DNA of 64,000 nucleotides. Origin: Salarchaeum japonicum. Lineage in GTDB: Archaea; Halobacteriota; Halobacteria; Halobacteriales; Halobacteriaceae. This document shows positions 8,183 through 16,469 of the stretch, piece by piece. The notes under the pieces are model-generated. The model was not told the origin of the DNA. It made no database searches and was given only the letters and a program-made list of their open reading frames with translations. A program made the translations under genes and the position numbers. The stretch lies in the NCBI RefSeq assembly GCF_020614395.1, contig NZ_CP085324.1, positions 1,307,564 through 1,371,563 on the forward strand. Direction: 5' to 3'. Numbering within the stretch: the first letter of the stretch is position 1; each line of letters opens with the position of its first letter.

Positions 8183-9583
8183 TTAGTCCTCGCCGCGCGC
8201 CGCCTCGAACATCTCCAGCGCGCGCTCGCGGCGCTCCGCGTGCTCCACGATGGGCGCGGGGTAGTCGGGCGCGACCGACTCGCGTTCGTCCTCGCTGAGG
8301 TCGTTCCAGCCGTGAATCTGCTCGGCGTCCGCGTCCGCGAGTTCGGGGACGTGCTCGCGGATGTACTCGGCGTCCGGGTCGTAGTCCGCCTGTTGCGTCC
8401 AGGGGTTGAAGATGCGGAAGTAGGGCTGGGCGTCCGTGCCCGTCGAGGCCGCCCACTGCCAGCCGCCGTTGTCGTTCGCGGTGTCGTGGTCGACGAGGTA
8501 GTCGCGGTAGTGGTCGTAGCCGACCCGCCAGTCCACCAGGAGGTCTTTCGTGAGGAAGGAGGCGACGATCATCCGCACGCGGTTGTGGACGTACGCCTCC
8601 TCGCGGAGTTGGCGCATCCCGGCGTCCACGATGGGAAACCCGGTCTCGCCGGCCTTCCACGCCGCGATTTCGTCCGGGTCGTCCCGCCACTCGATGGGGT
8701 TCTCGTACTCGTTGTAGTTCTCCCGCACGACCTCGGGGTGGAAGTAGAGGACTTGCTGGTAGAACTCGCGCCACGCGAGCTGGCTCTGGAACTCCTCCAC
8801 GCCCGTCTCCTCGTCCTCGTCCTCCGCGTCCGCCATCGCCGCCTCGGTGCGGGCGTACGCCTCCCGCACGCCGAGCGTCCCGTACTTCAAGTCCTGGGAG
8901 AGCCGGCTCGTCCCCTCCTCTGCGGGGTACTCGCGGCCCACGTCGTACTCGAAGATATCGTTCTCACAGAAGGCGTCGAGGCGCTCGACGGCCGCGTCGT
9001 GCCCGGCCGCGGGGTAGTCCGCTTCCGGTTCGTCGAACCCCAACTCGTCGAGCGACGGCAGTTCGTCCCCCGACGCGTCGGCGAGCGCGTCCGCGGCGGG
9101 CGGGTCGGCGGGACTCGCCTTCTCGCGGTCGCGCCACTTCTTCCAGAAGTACGTGTACACCGAGTACGGGTCGCCGGCGTTCGTCCGAATCGTCCCGGGT
9201 TCGTGGTGGACGGCGTCGTGGAACTGCGCGTGGGGCGTGTCCTGGGCGTCGAGCGCCTCCCGGACGAGTTCGTCGCGCTCCTGCGCGAGGCCGGTGTAGT
9301 CGTGGTTCCAGACGACGCGGTCGGCGTCGTGCTCGTGGGCGAGGGCGGGAAGCACGCCCGACGGGTCGCCGCGGCGGACGACGAGGTCGCTCCCGCGCTC
9401 CCGGTACCACGCGCGGAGGTCGCGCAGGGCGTCGCGGAGGAAGGCGACGCGGACGGGGCTGGCGTGGTCGAGGACGGCGTCGTCGAACACGAACACGGGC
9501 AGCACGTCGCCCTCGTCGGCGGCGGCCGCGAGTCCGAGGTTGTCGTGCGCGCGGAGGTCGCGGCGGTGCCAGAAGACCTGCAT
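8183..9583 (-). CDS. phr: Deoxyribodipyrimidine photolyase (CPD photolyase, cryptochrome/photolyase family)
   Basis: 466-aa light-driven DNA repair flavoenzyme that splits cyclobutane pyrimidine dimers. The N-terminal Rossmann-like antenna domain starts W-H-R-R-D-L-R-A-H-D-N. The C-terminal helical FAD domain contains W-R-E-F-Y, F-P-I-V-D-A-G-M-R-Q-L, H-N-R-V-R-M, F-L-T-K-D-L-L, and D-N-G-G-W-Q-W-A-A-S-T-G-T-D-A-Q-P-Y-F-R-I-F-N-P. The last block is the most diagnostic part of class I CPD photolyases. Such enzymes are expected in sunlit brines. Start and length match the family. Confidence 0.96.
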   Translation of the reverse strand: MQVFWHRRDLRAHDNLGLAAAADEGDVLPVFVFDDAVLDHASPVRVAFLRDALRDLRAWYRERGSDLVVRRGDPSGVLPALAHEHDADRVVWNHDYTGLAQERDELVREALDAQDTPHAQFHDAVHHEPGTIRTNAGDPYSVYTYFWKKWRDREKASPADPPAADALADASGDELPSLDELGFDEPEADYPAAGHDAAVERLDAFCENDIFEYDVGREYPAEEGTSRLSQDLKYGTLGVREAYARTEAAMADAEDEDEETGVEEFQSQLAWREFYQQVLYFHPEVVRENYNEYENPIEWRDDPDEIAAWKAGETGFPIVDAGMRQLREEAYVHNRVRMIVASFLTKDLLVDWRVGYDHYRDYLVDHDTANDNGGWQWAASTGTDAQPYFRIFNPWTQQADYDPDAEYIREHVPELADADAEQIHGWNDLSEDERESVAPDYPAPIVEHAERRERALEMFEAARGED

Positions 9584-9621
9584 ACGGGCGAGTGTCGCGG
9601 GCGCGCCGAAAGCCTACCGGC

Positions 9622-10050
9622 CTAGTCGAAGATACGGAACGACCCCCGGCCCACGGCGACCTCCTTCAGTTTTCCATCGGGCGTTTCGGACTCGATGGTC
9701 ATCTCGGCGACGCCGACGGTGCTGCCCGTGCGGACGACGTTCGCGGTGCAGACGAGGTCGCCCGCGGCGGGGCGGAGGTAGGAGATGTTGAGGTCGATGG
9801 TGGCGACCCCGGTCTGGGTCGGTTCGTCGAGCGTCGAGCGGACGGCGAGACCGCCCGCGGTGTCCGCGATGGTGGCGGCGACGCCGCCGTGCACCTGGCC
9901 GTTCGCGCCCGGGCCGGTGTTCGTGAGTTTCTCGTCGTACGGCACCCGGAGGCGGAGCCGTCCGGGTTCTAAGTCCTCGACGGTGAGGCCGAGGAAGGAG
10001 AGGAAGCCGTGCTGGTCGATGTGGGTCTGGAGGAACGCCGCTTCGTCCAT
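9622..10050 (-). CDS. PaaI-family hotdog-fold thioesterase
   Basis: 142-aa acyl-CoA thioesterase of the hotdog fold. The core is N-G-Q-V-H-G-G-V-A-A-T-I-A-D-T-A-G-G, with the catalytic Asp in the long helix, followed by T-I-D-L-N-I-S-Y-L-R-P. This pattern fits PaaI/YbgC-like enzymes that release CoA from stalled aromatic or fatty acyl-CoA intermediates. It lies 38 bp downstream of the crotonase gene on the same strand, so both are probably co-transcribed. ATG at 10050 was preferred to an upstream in-frame start. Confidence 0.88.
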   Translation of the reverse strand: MDEAAFLQTHIDQHGFLSFLGLTVEDLEPGRLRLRVPYDEKLTNTGPGANGQVHGGVAATIADTAGGLAVRSTLDEPTQTGVATIDLNISYLRPAAGDLVCTANVVRTGSTVGVAEMTIESETPDGKLKEVAVGRGSFRIFD

Positions 10051-10088
10051 GCAGTGGAGGAGGCCGCCGGCCACCTAAACCCTTGGCG

Positions 10089-10874
10089 TCACTTCCCGAC
10101 GAAATCGGGGTCGGATTTCTCGAAGAAGGCGGCGTGGCCGCGCGCGTAGTCCTCCGTGTGCGTGGCGTCCGCCATCGCCTCCGTCTCCACCGCGAGTTGC
10201 TCGGGTAGCGAGTGCTCGAAGGACGCCGTCATGAGGCGCTTGGTCGCGCCGAACGCCTTCGTCGGCCCTCGTGCGAGGCGTTCCGCGAGTTCGGTCACGC
10301 GGTCGTCGAACTCGCCCGCGGGGACGGCTTCGGTGGCGATGCCGAGGTCGACGGCTTCGTCGGGCGTGAGGTCGCCGTCGAGGAGCGCTATCTCCTTCGC
10401 TTTGCGGAGGCCGACGAGCCGCGGGAGGAAGAACGTCGAACCGCCGTCGCCGGTGAGGCCGATCCGGGGGTAGGCGTAGGAGAGCGCGGCGTCCTCGGAG
10501 ACGACTACGATGTCGCCGACGAGCGCGAGGCTGAACCCGGCTCCGGCGGCGACGCCGTTCACCGCGGTGACGACGGGTTTCGGTGCCTGGTGGAGCTGGA
10601 GAACGACGTCGTGGAGCGCGGACGCGAGCCGGCGGAGTTCCGGGGCGTCGGACTCGTCGCCGTCGAACCCCGCGAGGTCGGCTCCCGCGCCGAACGCGTC
10701 GCCGTCGCCCGTGAGGACGAGACAGCGCACGTCGTCGTCCTCCACGGCGTCCGTGACCGCGGCCATGAGACCGTCGGTGGTGGCGTCGTCGAGCGCGTTC
10801 AGGGCGTTCGCGCCCTCCATCGTGAGGTAGGCGACTCCGTTCTCGCGGCGCACCGAGACGTTCTCGTACGTCAT
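10089..10874 (-). CDS. Enoyl-CoA hydratase/isomerase family protein (PaaG-like active site)
   Basis: 261-aa crotonase-fold enzyme acting on acyl-CoA thioesters. The oxyanion-hole segments are G-A-G-A-D-L near residue 65 and N-G-V-A-A-G-A-G-F near 106. The two catalytic glutamates of true hydratases are not evident; instead R-I-G-L-T-G-D-G-G-S-T carries Asp 143 at the place used by PaaG-type isomerases. It is therefore more likely an isomerase or PaaG-like enzyme than a hydratase. It sits upstream of the PaaI-like thioesterase and divergent from an acyl-CoA ligase, pointing to acyl-CoA or aromatic-acid metabolism. Confidence 0.9.
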   Translation of the reverse strand: MTYENVSVRRENGVAYLTMEGANALNALDDATTDGLMAAVTDAVEDDDVRCLVLTGDGDAFGAGADLAGFDGDESDAPELRRLASALHDVVLQLHQAPKPVVTAVNGVAAGAGFSLALVGDIVVVSEDAALSYAYPRIGLTGDGGSTFFLPRLVGLRKAKEIALLDGDLTPDEAVDLGIATEAVPAGEFDDRVTELAERLARGPTKAFGATKRLMTASFEHSLPEQLAVETEAMADATHTEDYARGHAAFFEKSDPDFVGK

Positions 10875-10967
10875 ACCTCGGGAATTGCGCGCCGGACACC
10901 TCTAGCTTTCCGTCGGTCTCCGGGGTAAGTTTCTTGTGAGCAACCACCGTGGCTTCTGGTAGTACCA

Positions 10968-12533
10968 ATGGCAAATCTTGTGACGAACGTCGAAACAGCG
11001 GTAAAAGACGACCCCGACGCGACGGCCATCGGCTTCCGGGGGCAGGAAATCAGTTACGGCGCGTTCTGGCAGCGAACCGGTCAGTTCGCGGCGGCGCTCG
11101 ACGAGCGGGGGCTCGGCGAGGACGACCGCGTCGCGGTGTACCTGCCGAACCTCCCGCAGTTCGTGACGACGTTCCACGGCACGCTCCGCGCGGGCGGCGT
11201 GGTCGTGCCGATGAACCCCCAGTACAAGTCGCGCGAAATCAGTCACTTGCTCGACGACTCGGGGGCGAAGGTCGTCGTCGCGCTCGCCGACCTCGTGCCG
11301 TTCGTGGAGGAAGTCGTGGACGACACCGACGTGGAGCACGTCGTCTCCGTCGGCGGCGAGCACGACGCGGCGACGCCGTTCGACGAGTTCCTCGCCGAGG
11401 ACACGCTCGACGTGGTTCCCCGGGACGCGGACGACGACGCCTGCCAGCCGTACACGTCGGGGACGACGGGACAGCCGAAGGGCGTTCAGCTCACGCACGA
11501 GAACCTCGGGTCGAACGCGTCGCAGGCCGCGTCGCTCGCGCCGGGCGGCGTGAACGACGAGGACAAGTCGTTCGGCGCGCTCCCCCTGTTCCACATCTAC
11601 GGGATGACCGTCACGATGAACGCGACGCTGTTCAACGGCGGCGCGTACTACCCGCTCCCGGAGTGGGACGCCCAGGAGGCCACCGACCTCGTCGCCGCGG
11701 AGGACATCACGCTGTTCCACGGCGTGCCCGCGATGTACAACGACCTCATCAATCAGCCGAACACGGACGAGTTCGACTTCTCCTCGGTGCGGATGTGCGG
11801 CGTCGGCGGATCCGGCATCCCCGTCGAAGTTCTGCGGAAGTTCGAGGAGCTGTTCGAGCCGAAAATCTACGAGGGGTACGGGCTCACCGAGACGAGTCCG
11901 GTCACGCACTTCAACCGGCCCGACGTGGGGCGGCGCGTCGGCAGTATCGGCACGCCCCTGGACGGCATCGACTCCCGGATTGTCGACGGCGACTTCAACG
12001 CGCTCGACCCCGTCGAGGAAGGCCCCGTGGACGAGGACGACGACGCGCTGGACGACGTGACGGGCGAGCTCGTCATCGCCGGCCCGAACGTCATGAAGGG
12101 CTACTACAACCTCCCGGACGCGAACGCGGAGGCGTTCACGGAGGCGGACGGGAAGCGCTGGTTCCACACCGGCGACATCGGGTACTACGACGAGGACGAC
12201 TACTACTACATCGTCGACCGGAAGAAGCACATGATCAACACCGCGGGCTACAACGTCTACCCGCGCGAGGTCGAGGAGTTGCTCTTCGAGCATCCGGGCG
12301 TCGCGGACGCGGCCGTCGTCGGCATTCCGGACGACCGCCGGGGGGAGACGGTGAAGGCGTTCGTGGTGAAAGCGCCCGAGAGCGACGTGACCGAGGAGGA
12401 ACTCAAGCAGTACTGTCTCGACAACCTCGCAGAGTACAAGCACCCACGGGAGGTGGAGTTCGTGCAGGAACTCCCGCGCACCACCACCGGAAAAGTCCAG
12501 AAGTACGAGCTCGTCGAACGCGACCAGTCCTAG
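10968..12533 (+). CDS. AMP-dependent acyl-CoA synthetase (long-chain fatty acid-CoA ligase-like)
   Basis: 521-aa enzyme that activates a carboxylic acid with ATP to acyl-AMP and then acyl-CoA. The P-loop Y-T-S-G-T-T-G-Q-P-K-G lies at residues 162-172; further motifs are Y-G-L-T-E-T-S, T-G-D-I-G-Y and the hinge D-R-K-K-H-M-I. The acyl-adenylating Lys is near the C-terminus in T-T-G-K-V-Q-K. It is the full length of FadD-like ligases; chain-length preference is not readable. It is divergent from the PaaG-like and PaaI-like genes with a 93-bp gap, suggesting related function. Confidence 0.92.
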   Translation: MANLVTNVETAVKDDPDATAIGFRGQEISYGAFWQRTGQFAAALDERGLGEDDRVAVYLPNLPQFVTTFHGTLRAGGVVVPMNPQYKSREISHLLDDSGAKVVVALADLVPFVEEVVDDTDVEHVVSVGGEHDAATPFDEFLAEDTLDVVPRDADDDACQPYTSGTTGQPKGVQLTHENLGSNASQAASLAPGGVNDEDKSFGALPLFHIYGMTVTMNATLFNGGAYYPLPEWDAQEATDLVAAEDITLFHGVPAMYNDLINQPNTDEFDFSSVRMCGVGGSGIPVEVLRKFEELFEPKIYEGYGLTETSPVTHFNRPDVGRRVGSIGTPLDGIDSRIVDGDFNALDPVEEGPVDEDDDALDDVTGELVIAGPNVMKGYYNLPDANAEAFTEADGKRWFHTGDIGYYDEDDYYYIVDRKKHMINTAGYNVYPREVEELLFEHPGVADAAVVGIPDDRRGETVKAFVVKAPESDVTEEELKQYCLDNLAEYKHPREVEFVQELPRTTTGKVQKYELVERDQS

Positions 12534-12534
12534 G

Positions 12535-12717
12535 CTACCACTCCCACTCGGGGTTCGGGGACTCCACGTCGTCGGGTTTTTCGCCGTCCGCCAGTTCGAC
12601 CGCGTGGTCGGATTGAATCCACGCGCCCGGTTCTTCGGGGTCGTAGATGGCGATGCCGCTTCCGCGGAGCGGAATCGCCGCCGTCTCCCCGGGTTCGACG
12701 ACGTTCTCCTCCGTCAT
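12535..12717 (-). CDS. Small acidic haloarchaeal protein with AWIQSD motif
   Basis: 60-aa acidic soluble protein of unknown function. It contains I-A-I-Y-D-x-E-x-P-G-A-W-I-Q-S-D, which I recall from a family of tiny haloarchaeal proteins (DUF7331, unverified). The C-terminus is N-P-E-W-E-W. The ATG at 12717 is preferred; the upstream extension is Arg/Trp-rich and non-haloarchaeal in composition. It is convergent with the acyl-CoA ligase, one base apart. Confidence 0.7.
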   Translation of the reverse strand: MTEENVVEPGETAAIPLRGSGIAIYDPEEPGAWIQSDHAVELADGEKPDDVESPNPEWEW

Positions 12718-12861
12718 GGCGCGCCACCGAACGCGCTCACCACGTCCGCGTAGCCGGACGAGACGCCAGCACTCGAAACCGATACGCCAGTTGTGGAACA
12801 CGAAACGGTGTTTTTCACGCCACTACTGGCGTTTTCATCCTCGTGTTCCGCGTTTTTTGTA

Positions 12862-12886
12862 GACGTACGTCCAATCATTGTACGTC
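12862..12886. promoter_or_regulatory. Operator-like repeat: GACGTAC inverted repeat with 11-nt spacer
   Basis: GACGTAC (12862-12868) and GTACGTC (12880-12886) form a perfect 7-bp inverted repeat around an 11-nt spacer. The same bases also give a direct repeat GTACGTCC at 12865-12872 and 12880-12887, 15 bp apart. It lies about 40-60 bp upstream of a TATA-like CATAAATC near 12921, a position used by archaeal activators. No regulator can be named. Confidence 0.4.
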
Positions 12887-12891
12887 CCTTT

Positions 12892-12968
12892 CTGGGAGGA
12901 TGTGTGGTAAAACAGTTCTGCATAAATCGACCGGATACGTTGTGATTCCTAAGGTACTGGGAGGATGT
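12892..12968 (+). repeat. Two copies of a 12-nt direct repeat
   Basis: CTGGGAGGATGT occurs at 12892-12903 and again at 12957-12968, start to start 65 bp, both in the same orientation within the AT-richer gap upstream of the YqcI/YcgG gene. The first copy follows the GTACGTC repeat directly. Exact 12-nt identity in a 331-bp gap suggests a duplicated protein-binding site or a small duplication. Confidence 0.45.
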
Positions 12969-13048
12969 ATTAGGTGTGCGTTCCCGCGGGGTGAGAACGA
13001 CTGCCGGTCTCGAAAACTCTATCGGGGTTCGGAACGAGAAATTCAGGC

Positions 13049-13870
13049 ATGAACGAACCCGGGATGGGCGTGTTGCTCGACCAGGAGACGATGCGAGCAC
13101 GCGCGAACGACGGGTATCCGTCGTGGGCGCGCGACCACTGGGAGACGTTCCACGAGAGCCTCACGGGCACCCACGAGGGCGAAGGGTTCCCGTGTTACTT
13201 CGGCCGGGAGTCGGTGCGCGCGGGCGACCCCCTCTACACCGTCGTGCCGTCCCTCACCGACGTGGACGCCCTCCTCTCCCTGCGGGACACGCTCGTCGAA
13301 TACGTCGAGCGCTACGAGGAGTACAGCGACCGCGCGTCCCTCGTCGCCTTCTTCGCGCCACCCGAGCGCTCGTTCTCGGAGGCGGACTACCACGACGCGC
13401 TCTGGCACGTCCTCCAGTTCCTCCACGTCCACGACCCCGAACCGTGGCCGGAGTCCATCCCGACCGACCCCGACGACCCCTACTGGGAGTTCTCGTTCGC
13501 GGGCGAGCCGATGTTCCCGACCTGTCGCGCGCCCTTCTACGACACCTACCGGAGCCGGTACTGTCCGGTCGGCCTCGAAATCACGTTCCAGCCCCGCGGC
13601 CTGTTCGAGTCGATGGGCGTCACCGCCGACACCGAGACCGGCCAACGCGCCCGGGACGTGATTCAGGACAACCTGGAGGCCTACGACGGCGTCTGCCCGC
13701 ACGCCGACCTTGGGGACTGGGGCGTCGAGGGCGACCGGGAGTGGCCGCAGTACATGCTCCGCGAGGACGACGCCGAAGCCCCCGACGAGTGCCCGATAAC
13801 GGTGTCGCGCGACCACCCGAAGGTCGCGCCCAGCATCGACCCCGGTATCGCGCGTGAGGTCGGGCAGTGA
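13049..13870 (+). CDS. YqcI/YcgG (GntA-like) family protein, putative heme-dependent N-oxygenase
   Basis: 273-aa protein of the YqcI/YcgG family. Visible family features are F-P-C-Y-F-G at residues 47-52, W-H-V-L-Q-F-L-H in the middle, and Y-W-E-F-S-F-x-G-E-P-M-F followed by C-R-A-P-F-Y. A characterised relative, GntA of guanitoxin biosynthesis, is a heme-dependent enzyme that hydroxylates a guanidine nitrogen. A similar reaction here is inference; the substrate is unknown. The stop overlaps the start of a cysteine hydrolase (GTGA at 13867-13870), so both are translated together and probably act on one pathway. Confidence 0.8.
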   Translation: MNEPGMGVLLDQETMRARANDGYPSWARDHWETFHESLTGTHEGEGFPCYFGRESVRAGDPLYTVVPSLTDVDALLSLRDTLVEYVERYEEYSDRASLVAFFAPPERSFSEADYHDALWHVLQFLHVHDPEPWPESIPTDPDDPYWEFSFAGEPMFPTCRAPFYDTYRSRYCPVGLEITFQPRGLFESMGVTADTETGQRARDVIQDNLEAYDGVCPHADLGDWGVEGDREWPQYMLREDDAEAPDECPITVSRDHPKVAPSIDPGIAREVGQ

Positions 13871-14409
13871 CCGCGCTCGTCCTCGTGGACTTCCAGACGG
13901 GGTTCGACGACCCGGGCTGGGGCGACCGGAACAACCCCGACGCGGAGGCGAACGCGCGCAGACTCCTGGACGCGTGGCGCGAGCGCGACGACCCGGTCGT
14001 GCACGTCCGCCACGACTCCACCGAACCCGACTCCCCGCTGAGGCGCGGCGACCCCGGGTTCGCGTACAAGCCCGGCCTCGAACCCCGCGACGGGGAAGTG
14101 GAATTCGTGAAGCGCGTGAACGGCGCGTTCGTGGATACCGGCCTCGGCGAGTGGCTGCGCGAGCGCGGCATCGAGTCGCTCGTGCTCGCCGGCCTCACGA
14201 CGGACCACTGCGTCTCCACGACGGCGCGCATGGCGGAGAACCGGGGATTCGCGGTGACGGTCGCGCGGGACGCGACGGCGACGTTCGACCGGTCGCTCGA
14301 CGGCGAGCGATTCGACCCCGAGACCGTCCACCGGCTCGCGCTCGCGCACCTCGACGGCGAGTTCGCGCGGGTCGCGACCACGGACGCGATTCTCGGTATC
14401 AATCGTTAA
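13867..14409 (+). CDS. Isochorismatase-family cysteine hydrolase
   Basis: 180-aa hydrolase. The catalytic triad of the family is visible: Asp 8 in L-V-D-F-Q-T-G-F, Lys 82 in F-V-K-R-V-N-G-A-F, and nucleophile Cys 115 in [11 protein letters not shown]. Relatives hydrolyse amides or related C-N bonds (nicotinamidase, carbamoylsarcosine amidohydrolase, biuret hydrolase) or the isochorismate ether bond. The GTG start overlaps the YqcI/YcgG stop by 4 nt. The pairing suggests hydrolysis of an N-oxidised or related nitrogen compound. Confidence 0.9.
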   Translation: MTALVLVDFQTGFDDPGWGDRNNPDAEANARRLLDAWRERDDPVVHVRHDSTEPDSPLRRGDPGFAYKPGLEPRDGEVEFVKRVNGAFVDTGLGEWLRERGIESLVLAGLTTDHCVSTTARMAENRGFAVTVARDATATFDRSLDGERFDPETVHRLALAHLDGEFARVATTDAILGINR

Positions 14410-14459
14410 GGTATCCCCCTCGATAGTTGAGGTATGGTAAATCTCGCCGGTGGCAGTCG

Positions 14460-15467
14460 ATGACGCACCGCTCCGTCCACCTCCCCGTCGCCGCACAGCC
14501 CAGCCTCGACGCCCTCGTCGAACTCGGCGTCCGAACCGAAGAACTCGGGTTCGAGCGCGCGTGGCTCCCCGAGACGTGGGGACGCGACGCCGTCACCACG
14601 CTCTCGCTCATCGCCGAGCGCACGAGCGAGGTCGGTATCGGCACGAGCATCCTCAACACCTACTCGCGCTCGCCCGCGCTCGTCGGCCAGACCGCCGCCA
14701 CCCTCCAGGAAGCCTCGAACGGCCGGTTCCGCCTCGGACTCGGCCCGAGCGGCCCCGCCGTCATCGAGAACTGGCACGGCGTGGACTTCGAGCGCCCGCT
14801 CCGCCGCACCCGCGAGTACGTCGATATCGTCCGAAACGTCGTTTCGGGCGACCCCGTGAACTACGACGGCGACGTCTTCGACCTCCGCGGGTTCCGCCTG
14901 CGCTGTGACCCGCCGGAGACCCCGCCGCCCATCGACGTGACCGGGATGGGGCCGAAAGCCGTGGAACTCGCGGGCCGGTTCGCGAACGGCTGGCACGGCC
15001 TCATGCTCACCCAGGACGGCCTCGAAGAGCGCCTCGGCGACCTCGAACGCGGCGCTGACCTCGGCGACCGCGACGTGAGCGACGTGCAGGTGTCGCTCCT
15101 CCTCACGTGTTGCGCGCTGGAGGACGGCGAGGAGGCGCGCCGCCTCGCCACCCAGCACGTCGGGTTCTACATCGGCGGGATGGGGACGTTCTACCGGGAC
15201 GCGCTCGTCCGCCAGGGCTACGAGGACGTGGCGAACGAAGTGCACGACGCGTGGAACGACGACGACCGCGAACACGCGCTCTCGCTCGTCCGCGAGGAAC
15301 TCCTCGACGACCTCGTCTGCGCGGGAACGCCCGACGAGGTCGCGGAGAAACTCGCGGAGTGGGAGGCCATCGACGGCCTGAACGAGATAGACGTGGGACT
15401 GCCGCGGAGCGCAGACCGCGACCAGATAGACGAAACGCTCGCGGCGGTCGCCCCCGAGAATCGGTAG
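14460..15467 (+). CDS. F420-dependent LLM-class oxidoreductase
   Basis: 335-aa TIM-barrel enzyme of the luciferase-like monooxygenase class. It shows E-E-L-G-F-E-R-A-W-L-P-E-T-W, a nucleotide-binding region S-E-V-G-I-G-T-S-I and N-G-R-F-R-L-G-L-G-P-S-G, and a terminal A-G-T-P-D-E-V. The sequence fits the haloarchaeal group close to methylene-H4MPT reductase that I recall as TIGR04024. It transfers hydride using F420; the substrate is unknown. It lies 50 bp behind the cysteine hydrolase and 30 bp ahead of a quinone oxidoreductase, so a four-gene operon is possible. Confidence 0.88.
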   Translation: MTHRSVHLPVAAQPSLDALVELGVRTEELGFERAWLPETWGRDAVTTLSLIAERTSEVGIGTSILNTYSRSPALVGQTAATLQEASNGRFRLGLGPSGPAVIENWHGVDFERPLRRTREYVDIVRNVVSGDPVNYDGDVFDLRGFRLRCDPPETPPPIDVTGMGPKAVELAGRFANGWHGLMLTQDGLEERLGDLERGADLGDRDVSDVQVSLLLTCCALEDGEEARRLATQHVGFYIGGMGTFYRDALVRQGYEDVANEVHDAWNDDDREHALSLVREELLDDLVCAGTPDEVAEKLAEWEAIDGLNEIDVGLPRSADRDQIDETLAAVAPENR

Positions 15468-15497
15468 TTTTTCCGGACGGCACCCGTGGTCTCGGGT

Positions 15498-16469
15498 ATG
15501 CGAGCCGTACGCGTCAACGAATTCGGCGACAGTAGCGTCATCAGCGTCGAAGACCGCGAGACGCCCGACCCCGGGCCGGGCGAAGTCCGCATCGACGTGG
15601 AGGCGGTCGGCGTGAACTTCGCCGACGTGATGCAGCGCCGCGGCCACTACCAGGGCGGCCCCACGCCGCCGTACACGCCCGGAATGGAGGCCGCGGGCGT
15701 CATCGACGCCGTCGGCGAGGGCGTGGCGCGCGAACCCGGCGAGCGCGTCGTCGCGATGACGGGCGAGAACGCGTACGCCGAGTACGTCACCGCGAACGCG
15801 ATGGCGCTGTTCGACGTGCCGGAATCGATGTCGTTCGCGGAGGCCGCCGGATTCCCCGTCCAGTTCCTCACCGCCCACCACTGCCTCCACGAGTGGGGCG
15901 GCCTCGAAGCCGACGAGCGCGTGCTCGTGCACGCCGCGGCGGGCGGCGTCGGCACCGCCGCCGTCCAGCTCGCGAGCGACTACGGCGCTGAAGTGTTCGG
16001 CACCGCGAGCACCCAGGCGAAGCGCGACCTCGCCCAGCGCCTGGGCTGCGACCACACCATCGACTACACGGAGACCGACTTCGTCGAGGAGATCGACGAC
16101 CTGACCGACGGCGCGGGCGTCGACCTCGTCCTCGACGGCATCGGCGGGGAGACCAGCGCGAAGAGCGTCGAGACGCTCAGCCACTTCGGACGCGTCGTCG
16201 CGTACGGAGCCGCGTCCGGCACGCCCGGCGAAATCGACACCGCGAGCCTCCTCTTTGGGAACAAGTCCGTCATCGGCTTCCACCTCGGCCAGGCGATGGC
16301 GCGCGACCCCGAGCGCGTCTACGAGGCCGTCCCCGAACTCTCCGGCATGCTCGCCGACGGCGAACTCGAAGTCGTCGTCGGGCAGACGTTCGACCTCGAA
16401 AACGCCAAGGAAGCCCACGAAGCCCTCGAAAACCGCGAGACGCAGGGGAAGGTCGTCCTCGAACCCTAG
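15498..16469 (+). CDS. qor: NADPH:quinone oxidoreductase-like, zinc-independent MDR family
   Basis: 323-aa medium-chain dehydrogenase/reductase. The GroES-like N-terminal half contains G-V-N-F-A-D-V-M-Q-R-R-G-H-Y. The Rossmann half has A-A-A-G-G-V-G-T-A-A-V-Q-L-A and D-L-V-L-D-G-I-G-G, typical of quinone reductases that lack structural zinc ligands. It probably reduces quinones or enones with NADPH. The ATG at 15498 was chosen over a GTG at 15486. Its TAG stop shares the tetranucleotide CTAG with the convergent mptE stop. Confidence 0.9.
   Translation: MRAVRVNEFGDSSVISVEDRETPDPGPGEVRIDVEAVGVNFADVMQRRGHYQGGPTPPYTPGMEAAGVIDAVGEGVAREPGERVVAMTGENAYAEYVTANAMALFDVPESMSFAEAAGFPVQFLTAHHCLHEWGGLEADERVLVHAAAGGVGTAAVQLASDYGAEVFGTASTQAKRDLAQRLGCDHTIDYTETDFVEEIDDLTDGAGVDLVLDGIGGETSAKSVETLSHFGRVVAYGAASGTPGEIDTASLLFGNKSVIGFHLGQAMARDPERVYEAVPELSGMLADGELEVVVGQTFDLENAKEAHEALENRETQGKVVLEP

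Larger units (their letters stand above)
12718..13048. other. 331-bp non-coding, AT-richer intergenic region
   Basis: This gap between the AWIQSD gene and the YqcI/YcgG gene is visibly less GC-rich than its surroundings, especially 12810-12970. It contains a small hairpin at 12817-12832 (ACGCCA/TGGCGT, then TTTT), a repeat pair around 12862-12887, a TATA-like CATAAATC near 12921, and two copies of a 12-nt repeat at 12892 and 12957. A 69-codon open frame (12843-13052) crosses it but is basic and Cys-rich, so I do not call it. The region most likely holds the control elements of the downstream operon. Confidence 0.6.

Noticed and set aside
12817-12832. Hairpin ACGCCA/TGGCGT followed by TTTT as a terminator of the acyl-CoA ligase gene
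   Set aside because: It lies about 280 bp past the ligase stop and beyond a convergent gene, so it is unlikely to end that transcript. It is kept only as a note in the intergenic description.
12843-13052. 69-codon plus-strand frame from a GTG, overlapping the YqcI/YcgG start by ATGA
   Set aside because: The overlap is suggestive, but the product is basic and Cys-rich, unlike haloarchaeal proteins, and the region contains repeats and TATA-like elements. It is better read as a control region.
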